A stretch of 64,000 bases of DNA from Thermoplasmata archaeon (GTDB taxonomy: Archaea > Thermoplasmatota > Thermoplasmata > UBA10834), in NCBI GenBank assembly GCA_020696365.1, contig JAEHCM010000003.1, positions 62,001 to 126,000 of the forward strand, in the 5' to 3' direction. A program made the position numbers and the translations under genes. Positions within the stretch are counted from its first letter, which is position 1, and each line of letters begins with the position of its first letter. Below are positions 15,994 to 24,023 of this stretch, in pieces. Under the pieces are notes generated by a model. It worked only from the letters and a program-made list of their open reading frames with translations. It had not been told where the DNA came from and made no database searches.

Positions 15994-16620
15994 GTGAGAG
16001 GAATTCTGCTTCTTTCGGGAGGAATCGACTCCCCGGTCGCGGGGTATCTGCTTGGGAGGCAGGGGATCGACCTTGTGGCGGTTCATTTCGATGCGGCGCT
16101 CTCCGACCGACCAAGCGAGAGCGACAAGGTTCTGAAGCTGATGGAGCAGATGGATCGCGCTTTGGCCACGAACATGACGAAGATGGTCGTGCGTCACGGA
16201 GAAGTCCTGAACACATTAGCTGAGAAATGTGGGTCCGGCCTGACATGCGTCCTCTGCAGAAGGGTCATGCTGAGGATCGCCAGCAAGTTCGCGGATAGCA
16301 TGGACGCCTCATTCATTGTGACGGGCGAATCACTCGGCCAGGTGGCGTCCCAGACGCTCATGAACATCTTCGTAGAGGAGGAGGCAGCATCCGTTCCGGT
16401 GCTCCGACCCCTGATCGGCATGGACAAGGTGGAGATCGAACGCATAGCCAAGGAGATCGGCACATACGAAATATCCGTCTCGACGGGTTCGTGCTGCGAA
16501 TACGCCCCTGACAGGCCCTCGACACATGCGTCGCTCGAAGCGGTGCTCGACGAGGAATCCCGAGTCGACATCGACGGAATCGTCGACGCGGGAGTCAAAG
16601 GCGCCAGGACGATGGAGTGA
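15994..16620 (+). CDS. ThiI-like tRNA sulfurtransferase, PP-loop domain only
   Basis: A 208-residue PP-loop ATP pyrophosphatase related to the C-terminal domain of ThiI, which makes 4-thiouridine in tRNA. The PP-loop SGGIDSPVAGY sits at about 8-18; the family segments TCVLCRRVMLRIA, TGESLGQVASQT and VLRPLIGMDKVEIERIA all match ThiI. The N-terminal THUMP tRNA-binding domain and the rhodanese domain are both missing. Cysteine pairs CVLC and GSCCEYAP may handle persulfide or a cluster. The GTG at 15994 is preceded by GGTGAG overlapping the upstream stop, so it is coupled to the E1-like gene; nob1 follows directly. Confidence 0.8.
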   Translation: MRGILLLSGGIDSPVAGYLLGRQGIDLVAVHFDAALSDRPSESDKVLKLMEQMDRALATNMTKMVVRHGEVLNTLAEKCGSGLTCVLCRRVMLRIASKFADSMDASFIVTGESLGQVASQTLMNIFVEEEAASVPVLRPLIGMDKVEIERIAKEIGTYEISVSTGSCCEYAPDRPSTHASLEAVLDEESRVDIDGIVDAGVKGARTME

Positions 16621-16621
16621 G

Positions 16622-17107
16622 GTGATCCAGACGAAGGGGCTTGTTCTAGACACATCGGCCCTCTACTACGGCAAAGACATGCCACCGGAATTCGAACTGG
16701 TGATATCGCCGGGAGTGGTTAGGGAGCTGGACCGCGAAGGGATGAAGGAACGACTCGAGCTGCTCCTGGCCACGAGGATCAAGGTGCTGTCGCCTAGCAA
16801 GGAATCGCTAACGAAAGTCATTGCCGAGAGTGAGAAAACCGGCGATTCAAGGAGACTGTCGTCGACGGACAAAGAGGTTCTCGCACTTGCGCTCGACCTC
16901 GGCTACCAGCTCATGACTGACGACTACTCCATCCAGAACCTCGCAGAGGTTCTAGGTGTATCGTACGAGGGTTTGGAGCAGAAGGGGATTCGAAAGGTGT
17001 TTCATTGGGAATTCCGCTGCGTCGGCTGCGGCAAGAGGTTCGACTCGGATGTCACAGAATGCGATATCTGCGGCAGTCCGACTAAGACAAAACGCAAGAA
17101 GAGATAG
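16622..17107 (+). CDS. nob1: Nob1-like rRNA endonuclease (PIN domain plus zinc ribbon)
   Basis: A 161-residue endonuclease that cuts the 3' end of 16S rRNA precursor. The N-terminal PIN domain shows the acidic residues LDTSALYY (D10), VVRELDREG and the DKEVLALALDLG...LMTDDYSIQNLA segment; the C-terminal zinc ribbon CVGCGKRF...CDICGSP precedes a basic tail KTKRKKR. The start is a GTG at 16622, directly after the ThiI-like stop with GGAGTGAG upstream. It belongs to the same transcription unit as the E1-like and ThiI-like genes, suggesting a set of RNA-maturation functions. Confidence 0.92.
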   Translation: MIQTKGLVLDTSALYYGKDMPPEFELVISPGVVRELDREGMKERLELLLATRIKVLSPSKESLTKVIAESEKTGDSRRLSSTDKEVLALALDLGYQLMTDDYSIQNLAEVLGVSYEGLEQKGIRKVFHWEFRCVGCGKRFDSDVTECDICGSPTKTKRKKR

Positions 17108-17150
17108 TTCGGTGATGCGCTTCAGCGTCAATTCTCCAGGAATATCCCGA

Positions 17151-18227
17151 CTATAGGAACAGTCGCTTGCACCGGATAGCTCTATCCAAACCACGGTCGC
17201 CCAATATCGCCATGGCCAACCCCAGCATAAAGTCGTTCGAAAAGAAGAGATCGGCGAACCGCTTGGTACGTAGGGAGCGACTCAGTGGATTGTGCATGAC
17301 TCGGCGCCATTCCTGTTCGTACGTGGACAAAGGAGTCCCGTTCGCCACGTGCTCTCTCGCGATCCGCCCCGCCAGTCTTCCAGCGATCATCGCGGTGGGG
17401 ATGCCGCCACCATTCGACGCCATCGTATGTCCAGCAGCGTCCCCCACAAGCATCACATTCCCATTGACGGTTGAGGCGACGGGACCCGACATCGGCACGA
17501 ACCCAAGAGCCACATCCGTCACTCTGCAGTCTAGGTTGTCCACGAACCGTTTGAAGGCAATGCTCGGCTGCTCCCTGCAGGTCCTGCTGTTCAGGCCCAG
17601 GCCGACATTGGCTCCCCTGGTTTTCGGGATGATCCACGCATACCCTCCGGGCGCGACCGTCCCAAAGAACATCTTCACCGCGTCGCCGAACTGGCCCTCG
17701 GCTCTGCCGGTTATCGCAGGATACCTGGCCGACGGCCTCTGAAGGCCTGCCTGCCTCGCTACAAGCGAATTTGGGCCATCTGCACCTACGATAACCTTCG
17801 CTCTGACCTCGCCGATAGTCGTGTTTGCGACACCATCTCTGATAGAGGTGAGTGACGCACCTTTCTCGACCCTTGCGCCGTGCTCGACAGCGAGGCTCAC
17901 AAGATGCTTGTCGAAGACACGCCGGTCCAACGCGTGCGACACGAAATCGGAGCTATAGACTCTCCCGCCTGGGGAGACGAACTCTACGGAGGAACATCTA
18001 CCCGCGGTCAGGGAGTCGTCGAGATCGAACAACTCCTCCAGGTTGGTCCCCCGAGGGAAGATCGAGTACATCTCCTTCGTCGCGGGAAGGAGTTCGCCAC
18101 ATTGGACAGGATAGCCGATCTCCCTCCGCCTGTCGATCATGAGGACTTCGGTATCCCTGTCGGCACAGAATCTAGCCGTTGTGCTCCCTGCAGGACCTGC
18201 ACCTACGACGAGGATGTCGACTTCCAG
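17151..18227 (-). CDS. Geranylgeranyl reductase family flavoprotein
   Basis: A 358-residue FAD-dependent reductase of the geranylgeranyl reductase (digeranylgeranylglycerophospholipid reductase) family, which saturates isoprenoid chains of lipids or quinones. The FAD motif VVGAGPAGSTTARF lies at about 8-21, YPVQCGELLP follows, then GADGPNSLVARQAG and the FAD ribityl loop LVGDAAGHTMASNGGGI. In this frame no ATG, GTG or TTG exists between an upstream stop and the FAD motif. The likely start is a CTG at 18227 preceded by an AAGGGGG ribosome-binding site; a sequencing frameshift is the alternative. It overlaps the 3' end of the UbiE-like gene and lies in a quinone/isoprenoid cluster. Confidence 0.85.
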   Translation of the reverse strand: MEVDILVVGAGPAGSTTARFCADRDTEVLMIDRRREIGYPVQCGELLPATKEMYSIFPRGTNLEELFDLDDSLTAGRCSSVEFVSPGGRVYSSDFVSHALDRRVFDKHLVSLAVEHGARVEKGASLTSIRDGVANTTIGEVRAKVIVGADGPNSLVARQAGLQRPSARYPAITGRAEGQFGDAVKMFFGTVAPGGYAWIIPKTRGANVGLGLNSRTCREQPSIAFKRFVDNLDCRVTDVALGFVPMSGPVASTVNGNVMLVGDAAGHTMASNGGGIPTAMIAGRLAGRIAREHVANGTPLSTYEQEWRRVMHNPLSRSLRTKRFADLFFSNDFMLGLAMAILGDRGLDRAIRCKRLFL

Positions 18228-18934
18228 GGTTTCTTCCCCCTTGTTAACGTCGCACCTCTCATAGTAAGGAACTCTGTCGAGACATCAATGAAGCCCTGGC
18301 TACGCAACAGTTCCTCGTACACGGTGGTGAAACCGAACGCATCGTAGGTGTCGACGAACTTCCTGTACGGATCATTCTTCCACCTCGCCCGTGCCGCTGG
18401 ATTCACCGCAACCCTAGCGAGGGTGGGAACGACGAAACGCATGTGCATCTGCATGAGCTTCGCCATCGGACCCGGTGGCGGCTTCGCCACATCAGCGATG
18501 AAGGTCTGTCCACCTTCTCTCAGAACCCGGAACATCTCGCTCGTGCCAAAGGATTTGTCCTTGAAATCCCTGAAGGAGAACGAGCAGAACACTTTGTCAA
18601 CGGAATCATCGGTGAGTGGTACGCTCTCTCCGACGCCCCTGATGAGGCTGACCCGTCCCTCGTCGAGTGATTCGCGGGATGCTTTCAACAGCCGATCGGA
18701 TGGTTCCAGACAATAGACGGTCTGATCCCCAAGATGCCGTGCAAAGCTCCCTGGCCCCGATCCAAGCTCGAGGACGATATCGTTGCTGTCGGCCCTGCTG
18801 GCCACCTCGGCCCTCCACCTGTCAGCCAAGCCCAATGTGATAAGCTGATTCACCCTATCATAATAGGGTGCCACATCCTCCATCGCCTCAAGAACCTCGA
18901 CCCACTCAGAGGTGGTCATACCTTCAGGATTCAT
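18203..18934 (-). CDS. UbiE/MenG-like quinone methyltransferase
   Basis: A 243-residue SAM-dependent methyltransferase. Residues 1-40 contain the family opening APYYDRVNQLITLGLADRWR; LELGSGPGSFARHL is the SAM motif; CSFSFRDFKDKSFGTSEMFRVLREGG matches the UbiE post-motif block. It probably methylates the demethylmenaquinone ring, since its neighbours are a polyprenyl diphosphate synthase, an isoprenoid-chain reductase and a MenA-like prenyltransferase. The ATG at 18934 follows GTAGGTG. The last residues overlap the reductase gene. A general small-molecule methyltransferase cannot be excluded. Confidence 0.82.
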   Translation of the reverse strand: MNPEGMTTSEWVEVLEAMEDVAPYYDRVNQLITLGLADRWRAEVASRADSNDIVLELGSGPGSFARHLGDQTVYCLEPSDRLLKASRESLDEGRVSLIRGVGESVPLTDDSVDKVFCSFSFRDFKDKSFGTSEMFRVLREGGQTFIADVAKPPPGPMAKLMQMHMRFVVPTLARVAVNPAARARWKNDPYRKFVDTYDAFGFTTVYEELLRSQGFIDVSTEFLTMRGATLTRGKKPWKSTSSS

Positions 18935-18944
18935 TTGTATACAC

Positions 18945-19928
18945 CTACGAGTCCCTTTCGAGTACCTTCGAAACCAGATTACGCAGAGCCTCGCTGTACT
19001 GCGTGTTCGAGAGGCAGCCCAGATGTTGCAGGGCTTCCATGCCGTAGTACTCAGCCATGGCTCTGGTCTTCTCGATCGCCCCCGATTCCGTGATAAGGTC
19101 GACACATCGCTTGATCGCCTCCGGCGATGGCTCGTTCTGGCTCACGACGTCAGCGAGTTCCTTCGAGGCACTCTCTGACTCCTTCATAGCGATAAGTGAC
19201 GGAAGCGTCAGATAACCCTCCCTCAAATCGGTACCGACCGGTTTTCCTGTCCGTGCCTCATCGCCCACGAAATCCAGGATGTCGTCCACTATCTGGAACG
19301 CGATGCCGAGGTTCAGGCCATACGCGCCGAGGCAACGGAGTTCCTCCATCGTACCCCCCGCGAGGTAGGCTCCGACGGTCGCTCCGGCACTCAACGGCTC
19401 AGCCGTCTTCCGCTCCATTATCCGAACGTATTCGTTCATGCTCAAATCCTTGGTATGTCGATATCGACTCTGCATTATCTCGCCTTCGGCGAGCTTCGCA
19501 CACGCATCGGAGGTTATTCTGACCACCTCCTTGTCAAACATACCGCCCAACGAGAACGCCTTTACGAACAGGAAATCCCCGGTCACCACTGCGTTGTGGA
19601 GACCGTACTTGAGATACACGGTCTCACGACCCCGTCTCGTGTTGCCGCCATCATTGATGTCGTCGTGCACGAGAGTCGCCGAGTGAATCAACTCAAACCC
19701 GGCTGCGATGTCAACGATCTTGTCGACATCCTGTCCTCCAAGGCTCTTGTACGACAGGATTGTCACCGTGGGTCTGAACCGTTTTCCACCTGAATCTATG
19801 ACATGAAGAGAGGCGTCCGTCAGGATCGTCTCCTGAGACTTCACCATCTCTCGGAGCCTGTCCTCGACGAGTTTCAGCTCACTGTCTACGCCAAAATCCC
19901 AAGGGGATGGCCTCATCAGATTCCGCAT
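18945..19928 (-). CDS. Polyprenyl (trans) diphosphate synthase
   Basis: About 327 residues; a trans-isoprenyl diphosphate synthase that extends allylic diphosphates with IPP. Both aspartate-rich motifs are present: LVHDDINDGG and the second FQIVDDILDF, with GGKRFRPT for IPP binding and KTAEPLSAGA between. Small residues before the first motif (HSATLVHDD) are typical of long-chain synthases that make quinone side chains, but a geranylgeranyl product cannot be excluded. The ATG at 19928 was chosen; a TTG at 19937 and ATG at 19916 are in frame. It leads an operon with the UbiE-like and reductase genes and is divergent from the MenA-like gene. Confidence 0.9.
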   Translation of the reverse strand: MRNLMRPSPWDFGVDSELKLVEDRLREMVKSQETILTDASLHVIDSGGKRFRPTVTILSYKSLGGQDVDKIVDIAAGFELIHSATLVHDDINDGGNTRRGRETVYLKYGLHNAVVTGDFLFVKAFSLGGMFDKEVVRITSDACAKLAEGEIMQSRYRHTKDLSMNEYVRIMERKTAEPLSAGATVGAYLAGGTMEELRCLGAYGLNLGIAFQIVDDILDFVGDEARTGKPVGTDLREGYLTLPSLIAMKESESASKELADVVSQNEPSPEAIKRCVDLITESGAIEKTRAMAEYYGMEALQHLGCLSNTQYSEALRNLVSKVLERDS

Positions 19929-20037
19929 ATGACCCAATATCTACTTAACACTAATGGTTTGCTGGCCATGTGCTGGGTAGCCCTTCCACAACGACCCTGG
20001 ACACCTCAGGCTACGCGGCACTCCGCCGGGTGAGGAT

Positions 20038-20048
20038 GGTATATATCG
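20038..20048 (+). promoter_or_regulatory. TATA box of the MenA/UbiA-like gene
   Basis: GGTATATATCG is centred about 28 bases upstream of the ATG at 20071, giving a very short or absent leader, although an AGGGA sequence also precedes the ATG. Confidence 0.5.
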
Positions 20049-20070
20049 GAGGCCCCCCTTCAGGGAACCG

Positions 20071-21012
20071 ATGGGCGAAACGAGACCCGAACGACAAAGC
20101 CCTGGGCTGAAGGTCTGGTTCATGGAGGTGAGGGCGCCGTTCTTCACCGCCGCCATAGTGCCGACGGTTTTCGGGGCCGTGTTCGCTTGGCATGAGAAGT
20201 CGTCCTTCGACATCCTCTTGTTCATTCTCACGCTGATGGGAGTGTTGTTCCTGCATGCCGGAACTAACGTCGTCAACGACTATTTCGACTACAGGAGCGG
20301 TACGGACCGCATCAACAGGAATAGAAGCCCGTTCAACGGAGGGAGCCCGTTCGTAGTCGAGGGCACTCTGAGCCCGAAGGCGATCTACAGGGCCGCGCTC
20401 ATCTTCTTCGCGGTCGGTGCCGTGATCGGCCTTATCCTGGCGTTCTGGGTCACCCTGCTGATAATCCCGCTCGGAGCGGTCGGTATAGGCTTGGGGTACT
20501 TCTACACAGCCCCCAGAACCAACCTCGTCGCCAGGGGAGTAGGGGAGATCGCAGTCGGTCTCGGTTTCGGCCCGCTGGTTGTAGGAGGGGCCTATGCCGT
20601 GCAGACGGGAGAACTCGTATGGCTCCCGTTTGCAGCCGGGGCCCCGATCGGTTTCCTGATAGGGCTTGTGATCTTCATCAACCAGTTCCCGGATATGGAG
20701 GCTGACGGCAAGGTCGGGAAGACCCACTGGGTCGTCAGGATGGGACTGTCGAAAGCAGCCATAGGGTACACCGCACTGATGTCTACCGCGTTCGCCTCGA
20801 TAATCGTCCTGTGGATAATGGGAGTCTATCCGGCCCTCGCGCTCCTGGGCCTCATCCCTGGAGTTATGGCTCTGCGTGCAGGAAGGATAGTCCTGCGCAG
20901 ACACAGTCAATTCGAAGAACTGATACCGGCGCAGTTGATGACCATCCAAATACACATGTATGTCGGAATCCTGATTACAGTGGGCATGATCGCCTCAGGG
21001 CTTCTTCTCTAG
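20071..21012 (+). CDS. UbiA/MenA family prenyltransferase
   Basis: A 313-residue integral membrane prenyltransferase with about eight hydrophobic helices. The metal/diphosphate motif NVVNDYFDYRSGTD lies at 66-79 and the second aspartate motif NQFPDMEADGKVGK near 204-217. These, plus the opening WFMEVRAPFFTAAIVPT, resemble 1,4-dihydroxy-2-naphthoate polyprenyltransferase (MenA) more than the lipid-forming DGGGP synthase. With the neighbouring polyprenyl synthase, UbiE-like methyltransferase and chain reductase, it suggests menaquinone-type quinone synthesis. It ends 13 bases before the convergent nuoN. Confidence 0.85.
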   Translation: MGETRPERQSPGLKVWFMEVRAPFFTAAIVPTVFGAVFAWHEKSSFDILLFILTLMGVLFLHAGTNVVNDYFDYRSGTDRINRNRSPFNGGSPFVVEGTLSPKAIYRAALIFFAVGAVIGLILAFWVTLLIIPLGAVGIGLGYFYTAPRTNLVARGVGEIAVGLGFGPLVVGGAYAVQTGELVWLPFAAGAPIGFLIGLVIFINQFPDMEADGKVGKTHWVVRMGLSKAAIGYTALMSTAFASIIVLWIMGVYPALALLGLIPGVMALRAGRIVLRRHSQFEELIPAQLMTIQIHMYVGILITVGMIASGLLL

Positions 21013-21024
21013 ATCGGACCAGAT

Positions 21025-22500
21025 TCAGGGGTTGAACAGTCCGCCAGCTGCCTGCTGACATAGCTCCACAACCGCGTCGAAGTATATGCCGAGCACGACG
21101 GTCATCACAACAGCGAACAGTATCGCAACGCCTGTGAGCCGTGGCACGGATATGCGGTCCTCCGGGCCCTTCTCCATGTACATGTACTTGATCACGCGTG
21201 CGTAATAGTAAAGCGACAGCGCGCTGTTCAGGATGCCCGCCACGGCCAACCATATCAACCAGGACGGGCCGGGGTCTAGCGAGCCATACACGGCAGATGA
21301 GAACAGTACGAACTTGCTCGCGAACCCTGCTAGCGGTGGGATCCCAGCCAGGGACAACAGTAATAGCGTCATCGCGAGCGCGAGGAGCGGGGATCTCGTC
21401 CTCAGGCCCTTGAAATCGTTCAGCGACTCCCCGACGCCGCGGGCCCCCATGGCAGATACGACCATGAACGCCCCGGATTTCATGAACGCGTGCGTAAGCA
21501 CGTGGAACAGACCGCCCGCAAGCGCGTACTCCGTACCTATGGGCAGCACCATCAGTATGTATCCTGCCTGTGCGACGGACGAATATGCCAGCATCCGCTT
21601 GATATTCGTCTGCGAGACAGCTATGAGGTTGCCGACGGTCATCGTTATGATGGCGATGACCGCCACGGCGACGTCCCAGTCGGCTTTGGTTACGAGAAGG
21701 CCCACGAGGAATATCTTGAACAGCGCGGCGAAGCCCATCTTCTTGGATGCAGCCGCCAGGAGCCCGGATATCGGGTTTGGGGATCCCTCGTAGACATCCG
21801 GGGCCCACATGTGGAACGGAACGATAGCCACCTTGAACCCGAGTCCTGCCAATATCATCACGGTGGCGAGTGTCCCGACCGAAGCCATTCCGTCGAAGGA
21901 CGAGAACATCGCTTCCATCGCAGGACCCATGTCCGCTATCGCGGTCGTCCCCGACACGCCATAGAACAGCGATATCGCGAACAACGTCAGGGCGGACGAG
22001 AACCCGCCGACGATGAAGTACTTCGTCGCGGCCTCAGCCGACCGCTTCTCCCGTTTGCTGAACCCCGAGAGGGCGAACGACGCTATGCCGGCCACCTCGA
22101 GGCCGACGAACAGCAGTATCAGGTCAGTGGACATGGCCACCACGGTCATGCCTATGACGGCCAACAATATCAGCGCATAATACTCGCCATGGTTCCTCTC
22201 CTGTCTGATGGATTCCGGGGAGCTCAGGACCACGATGATCCCGACTGAGACGAATGCGAGGGCGAACACGCCCGAGAAGAGATCCACCTCGATGAGCGAT
22301 ATTTCGCTTTCTGACGGCTCCCACACTCCCGCCAACGTCCAGGCCACAAGCATGACGGCATATCCTACGAGAGGAGCCAGGGCGACAGCTGCTAGGATCC
22401 GCTTGTCCTTGAAGATGTAGTCCAGCGCAGGCATCATCAGCGCGAACACGACGAGCAATAGCTGCGGCAGGAATGGTTCCAGCATGCTCAACACGGTCAA
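21025..22500 (-). CDS. nuoN: Nuo/Fpo-like complex subunit N
   Basis: About 491 residues; a proton-pumping antiporter-like membrane subunit of a complex I-type enzyme, with about 14 hydrophobic segments. Family hallmarks are FALSGFSKREKRSAEAATKYF (functional Lys and Glu in helices), VPFHMWAPDVYEGSPNPISG, and KRMLAYSSVAQAGYIL. It is the last gene of the nuoABCDHIJJ'KLMN operon. A TTG at 22500 sits seven bases after a GGAGGT, which favours it over the GTG at 22509 (which would overlap nuoM by eight bases). Convergent with the prenyltransferase gene. Confidence 0.93.
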   Translation of the reverse strand: MTVLSMLEPFLPQLLLVVFALMMPALDYIFKDKRILAAVALAPLVGYAVMLVAWTLAGVWEPSESEISLIEVDLFSGVFALAFVSVGIIVVLSSPESIRQERNHGEYYALILLAVIGMTVVAMSTDLILLFVGLEVAGIASFALSGFSKREKRSAEAATKYFIVGGFSSALTLFAISLFYGVSGTTAIADMGPAMEAMFSSFDGMASVGTLATVMILAGLGFKVAIVPFHMWAPDVYEGSPNPISGLLAAASKKMGFAALFKIFLVGLLVTKADWDVAVAVIAIITMTVGNLIAVSQTNIKRMLAYSSVAQAGYILMVLPIGTEYALAGGLFHVLTHAFMKSGAFMVVSAMGARGVGESLNDFKGLRTRSPLLALAMTLLLLSLAGIPPLAGFASKFVLFSSAVYGSLDPGPSWLIWLAVAGILNSALSLYYYARVIKYMYMEKGPEDRISVPRLTGVAILFAVVMTVVLGIYFDAVVELCQQAAGGLFNP

Positions 22501-22501
22501 C

Positions 22502-24019
22502 TCAGCCACCTCCGAAGGCCCTCAGGGCGAAATCGACCGCGGGCCAGATACGGTCGAACACCAGCGAAGGGAACACGCCGAATATGGCTATCAGAACGAC
22601 CAGGATGGCCACCGGCACGCCCTCGTACCAGTCGACGTCCTTCAGATGGGACGTGTCGATACGATCAGTAAGCGGACCGAACATGGACCGCTGAAGCGCC
22701 CACAGGTAGTAGCCGGCCGTGATAGCCACCGCCCCGATCGGTACGAACACCCACATGCCCCACTTGAAGAACATCGCAGCGAACACCATGAACTCCGCCG
22801 CGAAGCTGACGAGGCCAGGCAGGCCGAGCGATGCGAGGAAGCCCACGGTCAGGAGGGTAGCCGCGATCGGCATCTTCTTGGCCAAGCCGCCGAGTTTCGG
22901 TATCAAGCGCGTGCCGCATTTGTGCTGAAGCACACCGCACATCATGAACAGGACCGCCGTCACGAGACCGTGTGCGAACATCTGGAACACGCCGGCTACT
23001 ATTCCGAGCTCCCCGAGCGTCGCGTAACCGAGGAGGACGAAGCCCATGTGGCTGATGGACGAGTACGCCACCATCTTCTTCAGGTCCGTCTGTGCTAGGC
23101 AGAGCACCGCCCCGTACACGATGCTAACGACGGCGATCACCGCCATCACTATCATCATATCCTCGGCGCCTGTCGGAAGCGAAGGTATTGCGACCCTTAT
23201 CAGGCCATATCCGCCCATCTTGAGCAGCAGGCCCGCAAGTAACACGCTTCCAGCCGTCGGCGCCTCGACATGCGCGTCGGGCAGCCAAGTATGGAAAGGC
23301 ACCATCGGCAACTTGACGCCGAACCCGAAGAGCATCGCAGCGAATATCGCGAACTGAATGTTCCGGCTGAACCCGACGCTCTCCTCGGCGATGGCCACCA
23401 TGCTGAAGGTCTCTATACCAGCCTCGAAGTACATCGCCATGATGGCGATGAGCATCGCGAGCGACGCGATGTGCGTGTAGATGAAGAACTTGATCGCGGC
23501 GTAGTCCCTATTCGGACCCCCCCACACGCCGATCATGAAGTACATCGGTATGAGGACGATCTCCCAGAAGACGTAGAACATGAAGTAGTCGAGGGACACG
23601 AACACCCCGAGCACTCCCACCTCGAGCACCAACATCAGGCCGAAGTATTCCTTCGGCCTCTTCTTCGTGTCCCACGAGAAGACGATCGACAGGAGGCACA
23701 GAAGCGTGGTCAGCACGAACAAAGGCAGGCTGATGCCGTCCATCCCGACCATGTAGTTGATCCCCAGCGTCTCGATCCAAACATGCGATTCGTAGAACTG
23801 GTAGCCGTTGCTGTACGACTCAATCGTCCCTGAAGGGGCAGAGTATGGATCGACTACGAACTCGAAGGCCACCACGAGGGACAGTATGAAGGCTGCCAAT
23901 GCGAAGCCCAGCGCGACCCACTTCGCCAGATCCTCCCGCTTGCCGAGGGAGAAAGCGATCAGCGATCCCACCAACGGCAGGAGGATTATGAGCGAGAGAA
24001 CGGGAATACCCTCCAACAT
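22502..24019 (-). CDS. nuoM: Nuo/Fpo-like complex subunit M
   Basis: A 505-residue antiporter-like proton-channel subunit with about 14 membrane helices. Recognisable stretches are MVGMDGISLPLFVLTT, FVFWEIVLIPMYFMIGVWGG (conserved Glu), VPFHTWLPDAHVEAPTAGSV and LKKMVAYSSISHMGFVLLG. The ATG at 24019 has a GGTGATAGG just upstream that overlaps the nuoL stop, so translation is coupled. Length is normal for the family. It lies between nuoL and nuoN on the same strand. Confidence 0.95.
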   Translation of the reverse strand: MLEGIPVLSLIILLPLVGSLIAFSLGKREDLAKWVALGFALAAFILSLVVAFEFVVDPYSAPSGTIESYSNGYQFYESHVWIETLGINYMVGMDGISLPLFVLTTLLCLLSIVFSWDTKKRPKEYFGLMLVLEVGVLGVFVSLDYFMFYVFWEIVLIPMYFMIGVWGGPNRDYAAIKFFIYTHIASLAMLIAIMAMYFEAGIETFSMVAIAEESVGFSRNIQFAIFAAMLFGFGVKLPMVPFHTWLPDAHVEAPTAGSVLLAGLLLKMGGYGLIRVAIPSLPTGAEDMMIVMAVIAVVSIVYGAVLCLAQTDLKKMVAYSSISHMGFVLLGYATLGELGIVAGVFQMFAHGLVTAVLFMMCGVLQHKCGTRLIPKLGGLAKKMPIAATLLTVGFLASLGLPGLVSFAAEFMVFAAMFFKWGMWVFVPIGAVAITAGYYLWALQRSMFGPLTDRIDTSHLKDVDWYEGVPVAILVVLIAIFGVFPSLVFDRIWPAVDFALRAFGGG

Positions 24020-24023
24020 CCTA

